Shown here in pieces: positions 11,201-19,502 of a stretch of 64,000 nucleotides of DNA. Source of the stretch: Trissonchulus latispiculum (lineage: Eukaryota; Nematoda; Enoplea; Enoplida; Ironidae); assembly GCA_030248195.1 (NCBI GenBank), contig JASAND010016406.1:1-64000 (forward strand), written 5' to 3'. The notes beneath the pieces are model-generated. The model worked only from the letters and a program-made list of their open reading frames with translations, was not told where the DNA came from and did no database searches. The position numbers and the translations under genes are program-made. Position 1 is the first letter of the stretch, and the number at the start of each line of letters is the position of its first letter.

Positions 11201-14200
11201 GTTAGCGAGTAATTTCACCTCAAAGTTGACGTCAGTATGTGTTAAACATAGGAAACGGAAAAGTGGTGATTTTTTCCGTGCGCCAGAGAAATCTCGCCAA
11301 CGACAAAACGGAGCACTTCAACGACCATCTTATATCATAAATACGATCTAGAAGGGTGATGTAGGAAGCAGAATTTTAATTTAGGCCTTCAAAAAATTTT
11401 AATTAATTTTTTAAGTTTGCGAACAGCCAAATTTGACTGTTTTGCAGCGTTGGAATTGGGAGTCAGCAACTTTGATGAAATATTCTGAAAGCTGTAAGGC
11501 CTAATTAAAAATTCTACTTCCTACAAATGACAGCTTATGACAAGACATTTCGAACGATACCAATTAATCCTGCTTGGCTCTGTCCGATTTCGAGATTTCT
11601 CTGGCGCAGAAATCTCAATTTTTAGCAAAATTTTGAAAATTCCTGTTTTTTGGCAAATAACATAGAGCTATGGCAACACAGACCTATAAAATGTTAGACT
11701 ATCTATTTGCGCACCATTATTGATGACTTTAGGTCAAGTTTGGGCACAAATGGTGCAGGTTAGTGCACCCAGTTGGTCGCTGGGGTTAAATATGGGGGTC
11801 TGATAACCATAATCTCAAAAATAGCGATTTTTCAAATTTTTCGAAATATGTTAAATTTTATATCAATCGAAAGCTCTCATTGTCCTGAACATTTTTTCTT
11901 CTTGGACCATTGCCCGCAAATGCACCAAATTCAAGTTATCGGAAGTTAAATGATTTACGTTTTCAAGGCTTTCCAGCGCCGGTGATACTCCCTAAAATCA
12001 CTAAATAAAGTAATAAAGAAAAGTTTTCCCATTAAAAGCTACCCTAACTTCTTTGTTTGCATCAGATAACAAACATACAACCGAATGAAGCTCCATTCTC
12101 AAGGAAGTTCAGGTGTAAAGTGCCTTTATTTGCTGCGGCACCGCCGTTTTCACTTGTTTTCAAATTGCATGCAATTAATAGCAGGTTACTCGTTAAGTAC
12201 TGAACGAAACTACTTGAAATTGAAACTCGATATGCAGGACATATGTGACAAAATTTTGTGTGAAAATGAGCAAAATCCGTGACCATAAAATTTTTCATGG
12301 TGGACCCCCCCTTAAGTGCTTCGGGAAACACAGCTACCTTAACTTGTATTTGTGGTATAATCAAAATCGTTACCGCTAACTGCGTATATCCCTCCATTTT
12401 CTCCTGTCCTTAGTGATCGAAAAGTAAAAATCTATTTTTTGAAAATTTGCCGTTTAATGAAGTTAGTGTTTTCGGGTTTTATTTACCAGTGCTTGTTCCA
12501 GTTCTACGCCAAACGGATTGGGTTTAGACTGCCATTAATGACAATATTTTTTACAAGTTGAAGCCGCTACACATATTTTTCAACTTAACAATAAATAAAT
12601 TTGGACAATTATGAATTAAGTATATTCATAATTTTTTCTAATGCGTTTTCTTACCAGAAAAACTTATCCCGGCGGCTTGCAAAAAAACGGAAACAGTTGA
12701 CTTTGTTTGAAACAGCAAACAAAGTCTGTCCTGTGGTAATTACCCTTTCCCTTTCCTTGACGTATTATGCAATACTACGTATCTATTTGTAGTACCATTT
12801 TAGAATGTTGGAAGAAATTTTGAATACCAGAATTATGGTAAAGAATGCCATGAAACGCTGTGGTCCCACAGACAAGGCTTTGCGTAAAATTCTGGACGCC
12901 AGACAGCTGGCACTGAAACTGATTGCCAACGTCACCTATGGCTATACTTCTGCCAATTTTTCTGGGCGAATGCCGTTAGTTGAGGTTGGTAGTTGTTTTT
13001 TTCCATATCAACGTAATGCCTTTGTATAAAAACAAAATTTTTTGTAAATTTCAAACCAGTCAAAATATGTTAATTTTTCTCTGCTTAACATTTTCAAGTA
13101 ATTCGTCCTATCAAGAGTCCATGATTTTCTTCTATATATTAGAAGAAGAGTAAGCCACTAGAGGGCTCCTCTTCTTGGCATTGCGTAACGGTGCTCCGAC
13201 CACAATACGCGAATGTTCCCCCGTTTGGGGGGGTCGCCAAATCATACCCCTCCCCGTTTGGTGGGGGGGGGGTAGGCAACAGCCAATCAGATTGCAGAAA
13301 CCCCCTCCCCGTTTGGTGGGGGGTAGGCAGGCTGATTCTGGCTTTTGAAAAAGGGTCGCCGTTTGGGGGGGGGGTCGACACAAGAGGTCCCCGTTTGGTG
13401 GGGGGTATGCAAAAGGGGTCCCCGTTTGGGGGGGGGTGACCCAAAGTGGTCCCCGATTGGGGGGTCGCCAACAGCCAATCAGAATGAGCAAAACTTAGCC
13501 TGCTTGAGCGACCCCCCCCCCCAAACGGGGACCCATTTTCGAATAGAACAAAAACTACCGTAATCCTCTGCTCTACCCCCCCCCCCACCAAACGGAGGGG
13601 GGTTTCTGCAATCTGATTGGCTGTTGGCTACCCCCCCCCCCACCAAACGGAGGGGGGGGTATGCGATGTCGATTTGGTCGACCCCCCCCCAAACGGGGGA
13701 ACATTCGCGTATTGTGGTCGGAGCACCGTTACGCAATGCAGTGAAGAGGAGCCCTCTAGTGGCTTACTCTTCTTCTTAATAATAGTGCTATTATGCACTC
13801 TTGGTCCTATCTATAGCTTGTCGTAAATAAAACGTTGTAAAAGTTAAAGTTTTAGGTTTTGTTTGTGCGAAATAAAATTTCCATATTTTGCTAGGTGGCT
13901 GACAGCATTGTTCATAAAGGCAGGGAAACGCTTGAACGGGCCATAAAATTGGTTAACAATAACAGAGAGTGGAATGGTCGCGTTGTGTACGGTGACACTG
14001 ATAGGTAGGTTGGAAGCGGTTGGTTTTTGCAATTTTGGTTATTTATTGTTATTGACAGTAAAGTTATGAGAATTATCATCTCCGAAATAATTTCCTCTTC
14101 GTGTTTACTTAATAAATAGTACAACATTTTAGAACTTTAGTTGCTGTGTGGTAGCAGCAGTTGGAAAAGATAAAAAGCTCTTTGTTGGCTCCCGCTACTA

Positions 14201-17200
14201 TATATTCGGCTTTTATTAGAAATTCAATTCTAGCTTAGTGCCTATGTTTTAGCTTGTTTGTGCAGTTGCGGAATCGCAGCAAGGCTGAAGCCTTTCGAAT
14301 TGGCAATGAAATTGCTAAAGCTGTGACTGCCTTGAATCCGAAACCTGTGAAGCTAAAATTTGAAAAGGTCAGTTTATGCTAGTGTTAAGCCTCTTTGTTA
14401 GTACAGAATTGAGTATAAATAGCTTTGTTAGTTTTACCCACAGTATAGCCACTCCTCAATATGGCAGAGTATATATGTAATGGTGCCATGCATATAGCAG
14501 AGTATATTTCAACTTACAGAAAAATTTTGATAACGAGTCCTTCAAGGTCGCAATGCAAAACGCTCGCGAGTATATACTGGTTCCGACAACACAACAATTT
14601 ACAGCTTTAACTGGGGTGATATTTTTGTGTGCTAACGGCTCAAGAATAGCCAGCCAGTCGGCTCATAATAAACTTAACTTTTTTAGAACTACTGTACTTT
14701 ACCTGCCATGAAAAGTACGTAGCAAACTCAGCCCTAGTCCCAGTTCGCATGGTCGCTGGCGGCGCGTCTGCATCTATTCTGAACTTTTAAAACTAAGACA
14801 CTTCTAATTAAAGAGTTCCATGATTCTGTTAGGTAAATAGTTCCTCGAACCATTAGCTATCGATTAATGCCAGATCTTTTCAATATTATTTTTCTTTCTC
14901 TTAATATTATTTCGAAAACTTCAAAATTGACTTTCTCTTCCATAAAAGCGCATAGGCACCGACACATCAGAACAGCTCAACATTGAAGCAATACTTTTCA
15001 CCAGGTACTATTGAGATGATACTATGCAACAACTCAGTCAGATTTCGTGGCTTTCATTATCTAACCTTATTAATTATCTAATTATCTTTCATTATCTGAT
15101 TATCTAACCAACTTATCTGTCTAACCACGACATACTTTGCTATAGGTTGAGCTTAGGATTTAGCAAACGAGCTTTGTCCCCCAACTGAGCTTTATTTCTT
15201 TTAATTTTCTTTCTTGCTTTTCTAGGTTTTCTATCCTTGCGTTTTGCAAACCAAGAAGCGCTATGTAGGCTATGCCTATGAAAGTCTGGAGCAGTCGGAA
15301 CCGATTTTTGATGCCAAAGGAATTGAAACCGTGCGGCGAGATAACTGTCCAATAGTCGGAAAGGTCTGTCTTTTGTTTCGATTTGATTATTATCTTGTGC
15401 AGTCCAGAAAGTTTTAATTAACTAATAACTAATTTCAAGCATCCTTTCAAGTTTGTTAGAAGACCAGTTTTTTCTATGACTAACCCTCGCAAAGCATGAC
15501 CTAGCATAAATGAATATATTGTATTGTTGAATTAGAATCAGTCATTGTCTTGTCTTCAGAATTTATCGAACTCTTTCTTTCAAAGTACAAGAAATAACAT
15601 ATTTTCAAGGAAGCAGTAGTAAAGTTTTTGTTAAATTTCTTCTGTTACAGTTTCATGGTTCATGTTTTGGAAATGTTTTAATTGTCAAAACATTAGAGAG
15701 ACTATTGGAGAGCAATATTAGAGAAAAATGTCCGCGTTCTTACCTTTTGTTCGCAATTTTTGAAATTAAATGTTTGAGCGAAATGTTGTAGGCTAATTTC
15801 TAGAGCGATGGGTTCTATTATAACCTACTTCCCCAGAGTTTTATGCTAACACTAACTTCAATCTGTCTTTTTGGTGTATCAAAAACTTTTTACTTATTAT
15901 AACCTAACAAAATAATTATTCAGTCCAACAAATCATTTGTATTGGTGAATTTTTTGTATATCTGTATATAACCAAAAAATTAGACCATACGTATCTACCA
16001 TAGAGCATTGAAGACGTTTTCTGTATAATGAGATTTGCTGTTTAGATTTTGGAAAAATCATTACGTCTACTGTTTGATTCGAAGCACATCGGAACAGTTC
16101 GAAGCTATTATCAGCGTCAATTTTCCCTGATTCGTAACGGACGAGTCAGTCTACAGGATTTCATTTTTGCCAAAGAATATCGCGGTCGATCTAGTTATAA
16201 GGAAACGGCTTCCGTTCCTGCCCTAGAAATAGCAAGGTTTGATTTCACGCATTTTTATTCCGGCTGGCGCCGGAATGTATAAAAAGGGTTTTGGTATCTT
16301 TTGTGTAGACTGAGTCATTTCGCTATTTAGAAGCCCTATCTTCAGCACAGGGCTAGCTTCGGCAGTTTTTTGTGTTGGATGCAATATGCAAATTAGGTTT
16401 CAGAATTCATACTGTTTAAGATGTCGCAACGGCTTTTTTTCGAAGTATTTGACTGTCAGCAGACCAGGTGGCTGCACATTTTTGGCGCTAGTGCTGCTTG
16501 GGAGAGCAGCACAAAGGTGCATATATATGGCTTTGAGCTGAACTATGCATTGAGCAGCTCAGCAGCCAACCGAGAATGAGGGTAAACGCGGATAATGTAA
16601 AAATGAATGGAAGTGTATTGCAGTCGTTGTGAATATAGATTAAAACGTAGAGGGCAAATTCGTAAATGTTTTCAGAGCGAATCAGGGACTTGATTTTTAG
16701 CTTTTGTTCTGTTTCTATTCCTAAGCAACTGTTGTTGTTTCCGTCGAACAATGAAAATGCAATCTTGAATGCTCAAGCAAATAAGACTTAGTCGATTCAA
16801 TGAATAATGAGACTAAATACGGAAACGATCTTAACAGGAATAGGGGATAACTAGCATCAACAAAATTTTTACATGTCTGCGAAGGAATAATGCCCCTTTT
16901 AGGACCTGCTTGTTGTAATTTGAAATGCTTTTGTAAATATTTTGTACGTTATTGTTTTATTATTTTATTATTGTCGTTTGCAATTTGGCGTGATGAAACA
17001 ATGTTGGCGACTTTTTTGCACTGCATTTTTATTGTTATTGTTTTTAAAACTTTTATTACTATGTTTGCTATTTGTTTGAGACATCGATCTGCCGCAGATC
17101 CTCGTGCAGAGCCGCGGGTGGGTGAGCGAGTCCCCTATGTGATTGTCTGCGGTGATCCGGGAGCTACGCTCATCTCCTGTGTTCGCGAAGTCAGCGACTT

Positions 17201-19349
17201 TCTGGCCAACCCTTCGCTTCGACTCAACACCCAGTACTACATACTGAAACAGATTATCCCGGCGGCAAATCGTGTCTTCAGCCTGATGGGTCATGATGTG
17301 TTGCTTTGGTGAAGAAGTGACTAAGTGTTTTCTTTTGTGACTTTGAGAGCATTTTTGCCAGTAATTTTGTTGTAGAATTAAATTGTTAGAGGAGCTTTGT
17401 GATTCTTTGCAGTTCAGTGGAAGTTTGACACCTTATGATAAAATGATGGAGTTAATGTACACTAGTGTAGGATCGAACGGTGATATTCAGATGATATTTT
17501 CAGCATTTCCTAACGCAGTTGTGGTTACCATTTATCCTGCCAATTGCCTTTATCTCCGGCAATCTTGCCGTTATCCTATTTTAGGTACAAGCAGATGAGA
17601 CTGAACGTTCCTAGACCGTTCCGGTGGGAACTGTCCCGGCCCTCTGATTTCAAGCGAAAGCAACAGTTTACCATCTCTCAGTTCTTCCAGACCGCTGCCT
17701 GTCCTGTTTGCCTGGAAACGTCTGCGCAAGTTGTCTGCCCGGCCTGCCAGGATCGCCCGCAGGAAACGGTGGTACATTTGCAGCAGACTATCCGGGAAAC
17801 TGAACAGAAGCTGGCAGCTGCCTATAGAGTAGGCAAATTTAGTTTATTGTTACGAGGAGTGATATTATGGCAAAATATATATAACTAAATTTGGTATCAA
17901 CGATAGTTAATGGTAGAAGGAAGGAATAACTTTTCAAATAAAGCTGTGGGCGTAAAATGCTGTTTGTACACGTTAACGCTTGTAAAACCTTCGCTGCTCT
18001 GTCTGTGAGCGTGGGGTCTGTTCATACTTAGGTCTTAGCCTTATGAACGTTTTGCTGGCTAGCCACACCTGTGCTCTGAATTATGTGAAATTTGCCACTA
18101 GAAGCAAAAGCAGAACGCCCTAAGTAACAGTATTTCGTGTATTACCTACGACATTCTGCATATTTTATACATTTTCAGGGCTTATCTCGTTAAATAAAAT
18201 TAACTTTTTGGTAGAAGAAACTAGACGTTAGGCTTCATTATCTTAACTCCATTTGGGCAAAACCTTTACTTGGTTTCCTTTATAGTAAAGTCAATACGCT
18301 ACCGTGTGATCTGGAAGGGCTAATGACTTAAGGGTCGCTTTTTTTAGGCCATTTTTCGACCTTCTCCTTTTTTGCTCATTTTTACATATTTTGTACTCCC
18401 AATGGGTCCGCGAAACAAGACAAGTGCGTTTTGCATAATATTGCTTCTATCGTTCTGTAGACTTCTTCAAAGGTGACTCTGACATGTGTTAAACATAGGA
18501 AAATGAAAAAGTTACGCTAAAAAAGATTGTGTCCAAAAAATTTTTCGCTGTGTAAGAGACTCAGCTCTGAAATTTTGCACACTTGCTAAGGACATAATGT
18601 AGAGTGCAGCGAGTTACTTTGGTGCTGTTCTGTTGAGAATTAGAATTTTGGCAAATTCTTAAAGTCAGAATTTGTGAAAATTCCGAGTTTGGCTATTTGC
18701 CAAAATTCTAATTCTCAACAGAATTGCACCAAAATAAGTAGCTGCACTCTACATTATGTCCAACAAATGTGCAAAATTTCAGAGCTGAGTCGCTTACAGA
18801 GCGAAAAATTTTTTGGACACAATTTTTGAGCTTAACTTTTTCATTTTCCTATGTTTAACACATGCCAGAGTCACCTTTAAAGGACTCTACAGAACGATAG
18901 ATGCAATATTATGCAAAGCGCGCTTGTCTTGTTTCGCGGACCCATTGAGAGTTGTAAAAATGAGCAAAATCGAGAAGGTCGAAAAATCGGCAAAAAAGCG
19001 ACCCCCCCCTTAAGTTTTCAAGTCTTGCGGTTATGTCGCAGCTTGATTTCGAACGCTACATGGTATTGGTCTTCTTTTTTAGAACATATTATATATACAC
19101 TTTTGTGTGAAAATGAACGAAATTGAAGTTTTCCATTTTCGGACCAAAGCCATCCTTTAGTTGACTTTATTTTGTAATTTCTTTGTGTTTTAGATTTGTG
19201 GCACTTGCTGTGGAACTCCAGCTAAAGCTTCATCTATTTTGTGCGAATCCATTGACTGCCCGATCTACTTTAAACGATTGGTGTTAGCAACGGATTCGAA
19301 TCAGCATGATTATATCCGTGCTTTATTGATTGATTTGACTGACAGCTGA
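2134..19349 (+). CDS. REV3L: DNA polymerase zeta catalytic subunit REV3, C-terminal half (11 exons, 5' partial)
   Basis: REV3 is the family B polymerase that extends from mismatched or damaged primer ends in translesion synthesis, in the nucleus, with REV7 and the POLD2/POLD3 accessory subunits. The eleven exons are 2134-2295, 2903-2966, 3150-3229, 12804-12984, 13895-14004, 14253-14367, 15226-15363, 16046-16236, 17081-17308, 17585-17828 and 19194-19349. Joined, they give about 555 residues with no stop before TGA. Motif A (DFQSLYPSMVIAYNY), motif B (KLIANVTYGYTSANFSGRMP) and motif C (YGDTDS, built across a splice) are intact. The C-terminus has the CysA zinc cluster (CPVC...CPAC) and the CysB cluster that in REV3 binds [4Fe-4S]. 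All introns are GT-AG and phases agree across every junction. The N-terminal half of this normally very long protein is outside the window. The family assignment is firm; exon ends are inferred from protein similarity and splice motifs. Confidence 0.95.
2296..2902 (+). other. REV3 intron
   Basis: Intron between the motif A exon and the next short exon. It includes a GC-rich near-palindromic patch (about 2599-2656) built from CCGG, GGCC and CCTGGTCTAGACC-type sequence. No gene is visible. Confidence 0.75.
2903..2966 (+). CDS. REV3L: REV3 short exon
   Basis: It follows the acceptor TGTTGTCTTTAG and completes the split Ser codon of the previous exon. It encodes SDEISFGCYRLRLPESFLND plus a final Glu, matching the REV3 region just downstream of motif A. 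The GTAAGC donor leaves phase 0. The right-arm copy has lost this donor. The exon is too short to be found by ORF length. Confidence 0.85.
3150..3229 (+). CDS. REV3L: REV3 short exon
   Basis: It begins after TTGTTTTAG in phase 0 and encodes HLLNDVHISPAGVGFVSSRI followed by RCGVMP. This corresponds to the REV3 stretch before the conserved RMLEEIL segment. The donor is GTGAGT, and a Lys codon is split with the next exon. The reverse-complement copy at 57968-58047 is identical. Confidence 0.88.
3390..3425. repeat. Hairpin at the start of a repeat element
   Basis: GGGGGAGCTC followed shortly by GAGCCCCCCTATAACATGAG forms a stem. The right-arm partner near 57800-57830 is a similar hairpin. It resembles the CCCCTATAATAT-type hairpins near 54502-54535 and 62703-62740. 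Confidence 0.6.
3900..4950. repeat. Tandem array, about 147 bp period, six copies
   Basis: ATGCTCGTTTCAATGGGC recurs at about 4093, 4239, 4387, 4531, 4679 and 4818, a spacing of 140-148 bp. Each unit also holds GTGACCACTGGTCAC and TTGACCACTGGTCAA, both near-palindromes with a single central base. A diverged leading unit lies at about 3905-4010. The right arm (about 56285-57330) has the same number of copies. The open frames within it are repeat frames, not genes. Confidence 0.9.
4972..5756. mobile_element. Foldback element with ACAAGTAGGAAAAATGCTCC ends
   Basis: A 785 bp element with terminal inverted repeats of about 190 bp. It starts ACAAGTAGGAAAAATGCTCC and ends with the complement, GGAGCATTTTTCCTACTTGT. 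The inverted arms carry GCTCATATTGACGC on their inner edges around about 400 bp of unrelated AT-rich sequence. The reciprocal copy is at 55497-56271. It has no transposase; I class it as a non-autonomous foldback or MITE of unknown superfamily. Confidence 0.85.
5757..6200. other. AT-rich intron sequence
   Basis: I see no gene or clear repeat here beyond its reverse-complement copy at about 55058-55496. Confidence 0.5.
6203..6292. repeat. Two CCGGC hairpins between short direct repeats
   Basis: CCTGCACCTTTCCCTA occurs at 6203-6218 and again at 6277-6292. Between them lie two hairpins of the form CCGGC-TTC-GCCGG and CCGGC-TTT-GCCGG. The arrangement resembles a tiny insertion or a repeat unit. 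It is also present in the right arm near 54965-55055. Confidence 0.7.
6720..7270. repeat. GC-rich patch with CTGCGCA and GCGCCGC repeats
   Basis: CTGCGCA-type words repeat at about 6787-6842, and GCCGCAGCTGCGCCAC-like words at about 7083-7125. Near 6724-6748 is a damaged version of the hairpin ATAGGGGTCGC-TGCC-GCGACCCCTAT, which is intact in the right arm near 54510-54535. This is probably the body of a non-autonomous element. No gene is seen. Confidence 0.55.
7429..7790. repeat. Tandem repeat, about 163 bp period, about 2.3 copies
   Basis: GGTTCCACTTTGCCGTC recurs at about 7437, 7602 and 7765. The open frames crossing it (Cys- and Pro-rich) simply follow the repeat and have no domain similarity that I recognise. 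The right-arm counterpart is at about 53455-53830. Confidence 0.8.
7810..8625. repeat. Tandem array, 146-147 bp period, six copies in this arm
   Basis: GGTACCAAATGAAAGCCC-type sequence begins at 7847, 7993, 8139, 8286, 8432 and 8579, a spacing of 146-147 bp. Each unit includes a GGGGTGGGGTGGGGACTTAG tract. The right arm has eight copies (52383-53420). It shares no obvious sequence with the other 147 bp array. Confidence 0.92.
8626..8735. mobile_element. Remnant with GGAGCATTTTTGTTACTTGT end
   Basis: A short segment ending GCGGAGCATTTTTGTTACTTGT at about 8698-8719. It resembles the terminal sequence of the 4972-5756 and 59989-60699 elements. The other end is not clear; the adjacent 146-147 bp array may be the element body. 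Confidence 0.5.
8816..10066. mobile_element. TTAA-bounded foldback element T1
   Basis: It starts TTAAGGGGGGGGGGTCGC and ends GCGACCCCCCTCCTTAA, with TTAA at both outer edges. The subterminal text GCTCATTTTCACA and the internal word TGTTTAACACATG are shared with T2 and T3. The TTAA flank resembles piggyBac-type target duplications; that class is an inference from flank and terminus only. The right-arm copy is at 50887-52142. No transposase is seen. Confidence 0.82.
10063..11078. mobile_element. Possible TTAA-bounded foldback unit between T1 and T2
   Basis: It is bounded by the TTAA ending T1 and the TTAA starting T2. Internal inverted sequence is visible: AACATCGATTTCTCAAAA near 10568 and its complement near 10840, and GGGACGTTTT near 10640 against AAAACGTCCC near 10775. 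The part at 10110-10400 resembles part of the central spacer (30815-31130). It is too diverged to be sure that it is an element. Confidence 0.5.
11075..12315. mobile_element. TTAA-bounded foldback element T2
   Basis: It starts TTAAGGGGGGGGGTCCATTT and ends GGACCCCCCCTTAA. It contains an inner hairpin around 11445 (GTAGGAAGCAGAATTTTAAT at about 11369 against ATTCTACTTCCTAC at about 11510). The right-arm copy is at 48650-49895. It has the same subterminal TTTTGCTCATTTTCACA and TGTGTTAAACATAGGAAA words as T1 and T3. No coding capacity is visible. Confidence 0.82.
12316..12803 (+). other. End of the large REV3 intron
   Basis: AT-rich sequence with no repeat structure that I recognise. It ends in the acceptor ACCATTTTAG before the exon at 12804. 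Confidence 0.6.
12804..12984 (+). CDS. REV3L: REV3 exon with polymerase motif B
   Basis: The first base completes a split Lys codon, then it reads MLEEILNTRIMVKNAM and on through LDARQLALKLIANVTYGYTS to NFSGRMPLVE. This is the fingers/motif B region that binds incoming nucleotide in family B polymerases. The phase 0 end precedes the donor GTTGGT. The right-arm copy is 5 bp longer and out of frame. Confidence 0.95.
13142..13775. mobile_element. TTA-flanked foldback element full of GTTTGGGG tracts
   Basis: The termini GAAGAAGAGTAAGCCACTAG and its complement are flanked by direct TTA (13139-13141 and 13776-13778). A 3 bp TWA duplication is typical of PIF/Harbinger elements; assignment rests on that alone. 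The interior is two inverted halves made of repeated CCCCGTTTGGTGGGG-type blocks, giving long G runs on one half and C runs on the other. The copy at 47207-47811 has shorter runs. Confidence 0.8.
13895..14004 (+). CDS. REV3L: REV3 exon with motif C (first part)
   Basis: It reads VADSIVHKGRETLERAIKLV and then NNNREWNGRVVYGDTD. The metal-binding Asp codons of motif C are at 13994-13996 and 14000-14002. It ends in phase 2 (AG) before the donor GTAGGT. The copy at 46978-47087 is identical. Confidence 0.95.
14253..14367 (+). CDS. REV3L: REV3 exon completing motif C
   Basis: It begins with C after GTTTTAG, so AG+C gives the Ser of YGDTDS. It then reads LFVQLRNRSKAEAFRIGNEI and ends PKPVKLKFEK before GTCAGT. 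The copy at 46615-46729 is identical. Confidence 0.93.
14368..15225 (+). other. REV3 intron
   Basis: AT-rich intron with short repeated words (AGAGTATAT at about 14466 and 14502, ATTATCTAAC-like text at 15058-15125). No gene or element boundary is evident. Confidence 0.7.
15226..15363 (+). CDS. REV3L: REV3 exon (KKRYVG thumb region)
   Basis: Phase 0 exon reading VFYPCVLQTKKRYVGYAYES and then FDAKGIETVRRDNCPIVGK. The KKRY motif is conserved in family B polymerases and contacts the primer duplex. The acceptor is TTTTCTAG and the donor GTCTGT. The right-arm copy is 2 bp longer through two single-base insertions. Confidence 0.95.
15364..16045 (+). other. REV3 intron
   Basis: AT-rich intron. I see no embedded repeat or gene. 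Confidence 0.7.
16046..16236 (+). CDS. REV3L: REV3 exon (thumb domain)
   Basis: It reads ILEKSLRLLFDSKHIGTVRS and later QDFIFAKEYRGRSSYKE and ASVPALEIA, matching the REV3 thumb. It ends in phase 2 before GTTTGA, the same donor hexamer as the motif A exon. The right-arm copy is 2 bp shorter. Confidence 0.93.
16237..17080 (+). other. REV3 intron with small hairpins
   Basis: It contains ATTCCGGC-TGGC-GCCGGAAT (about 16257-16276) and GTGCTGCT-TGGGAG-AGCAGCAC (about 16490-16511). No gene is recognised. Confidence 0.65.
17081..17308 (+). CDS. REV3L: REV3 exon (C-terminal polymerase region)
   Basis: The first base after TTTGTTTGAG completes Arg. It then reads HRSAADPRAEPRVGERVPYV and RLNTQYYILKQIIPAANRVF, and ends at a split Trp codon before GTGAAG. 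The acceptor lacks a strong pyrimidine tract, and an alternative AG lies 17 bp downstream, but only 17081 keeps the phase. The right-arm copy is 2 bp shorter. Confidence 0.9.
17585..17828 (+). CDS. REV3L: REV3 exon with CysA zinc cluster
   Basis: It completes the split Trp and reads YKQMRLNVPRPFRWELSRPS, TISQFFQTAACPVC and CPACQDRPQETVVH. CPVC-x8-CPAC is the CysA zinc site. The last part is helical (QQTIRETEQKLAAAYR). It lies before GTAGGC. The copy at 43158-43401 is identical in protein. Confidence 0.95.
18328..19013. mobile_element. TTAA-bounded foldback element T3
   Basis: A 686 bp near-complete palindrome centred near 18672. It starts TTAAGGGTCGCTTTTTTTAG and ends GCGACCCCCCCCTTAA. Both halves carry CCTATGTTTAACACATG-type text and GACCCATTGGGAG/CTCAATGGGTC sequence. 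It sits in the last REV3 intron. The right-arm copy is at 41973-42658. It could form a very long hairpin. Confidence 0.88.
19194..19349 (+). CDS. REV3L: REV3 terminal exon with CysB cluster
   Basis: It begins after GTGTTTTAG and reads ICGTCCGTPAKASSILCESI followed by DCPIYFKRLVLATDSN, ending DLTDS and TGA at 19347-19349. The four-Cys CysB site (CGTC and CESIDC) binds an iron-sulphur cluster in REV3 and is needed for POLD2 binding; this is family knowledge. The copy at 41637-41792 is identical. Confidence 0.95.
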   Translation: MCGTCCGTPAKASSILCESIDCPIYFKRLVLATDSNQHDYIRALLIDLTDS

Positions 19350-19478
19350 ATTTATCATTGAACCCAACTAAATTTGACGTGTGTACATGTTGAGACTGTT
19401 GAACCTGCAACGCTACATTTCTGTGATATTCTGCTGTGATAATTGTTTCTAGAAAAATGCTAGTGAAGGATGCAGTAA

Positions 19479-19484
19479 AATAAA
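19479..19484 (+). promoter_or_regulatory. Poly(A) signal AATAAA of REV3
   Basis: AATAAA lies 130 bp after the REV3 stop codon and is followed by T-rich sequence. Its mirror copy is at 41502-41507. Confidence 0.6.
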
Positions 19485-19502
19485 AGCCTTTTGTTTATAC
19501 GT

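Larger units (their letters stand above)
3230..12803 (+). other. Large REV3 intron filled with repeats
   Basis: An intron of about 9.6 kb, far larger than the others. It contains, in order: a hairpin-ended element with a 147-bp-period array (3390-4970), an ACAAG foldback element (4972-5756), a GC-rich patch with CTGCGCA repeats (6.2-7.3 kb), a 163-bp-period array, a second 146-147-bp-period array, and three TTAA-bounded foldback units (8816-12315). None carries a recognisable gene. Confidence 0.85.

Noticed and set aside
13190..13460. Telomere-like GTTTGGGG repeats
   Set aside because: The blocks are irregular, inverted at the middle and bounded by transposon-like ends with TTA duplications, not a chromosome end.
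13132..13830. Pro/Gly-rich open frames on both strands
   Set aside because: They arise from the CCCC/GGGG runs of the TTA-flanked foldback element and change with run length between arms.
17383..17598. A 71-residue open frame before the REV3 CysA exon
   Set aside because: It is the intron between two phased REV3 exons and is disrupted in the mirror copy; it matches no REV3 sequence.
2134..19349. Possible viral or Polinton-type family B polymerase
   Set aside because: The many GT-AG introns, REV3-specific flanks of motifs A and B, and the CysA and CysB clusters all fit cellular REV3; no capsid, integrase or protein-primed polymerase insertions are seen.
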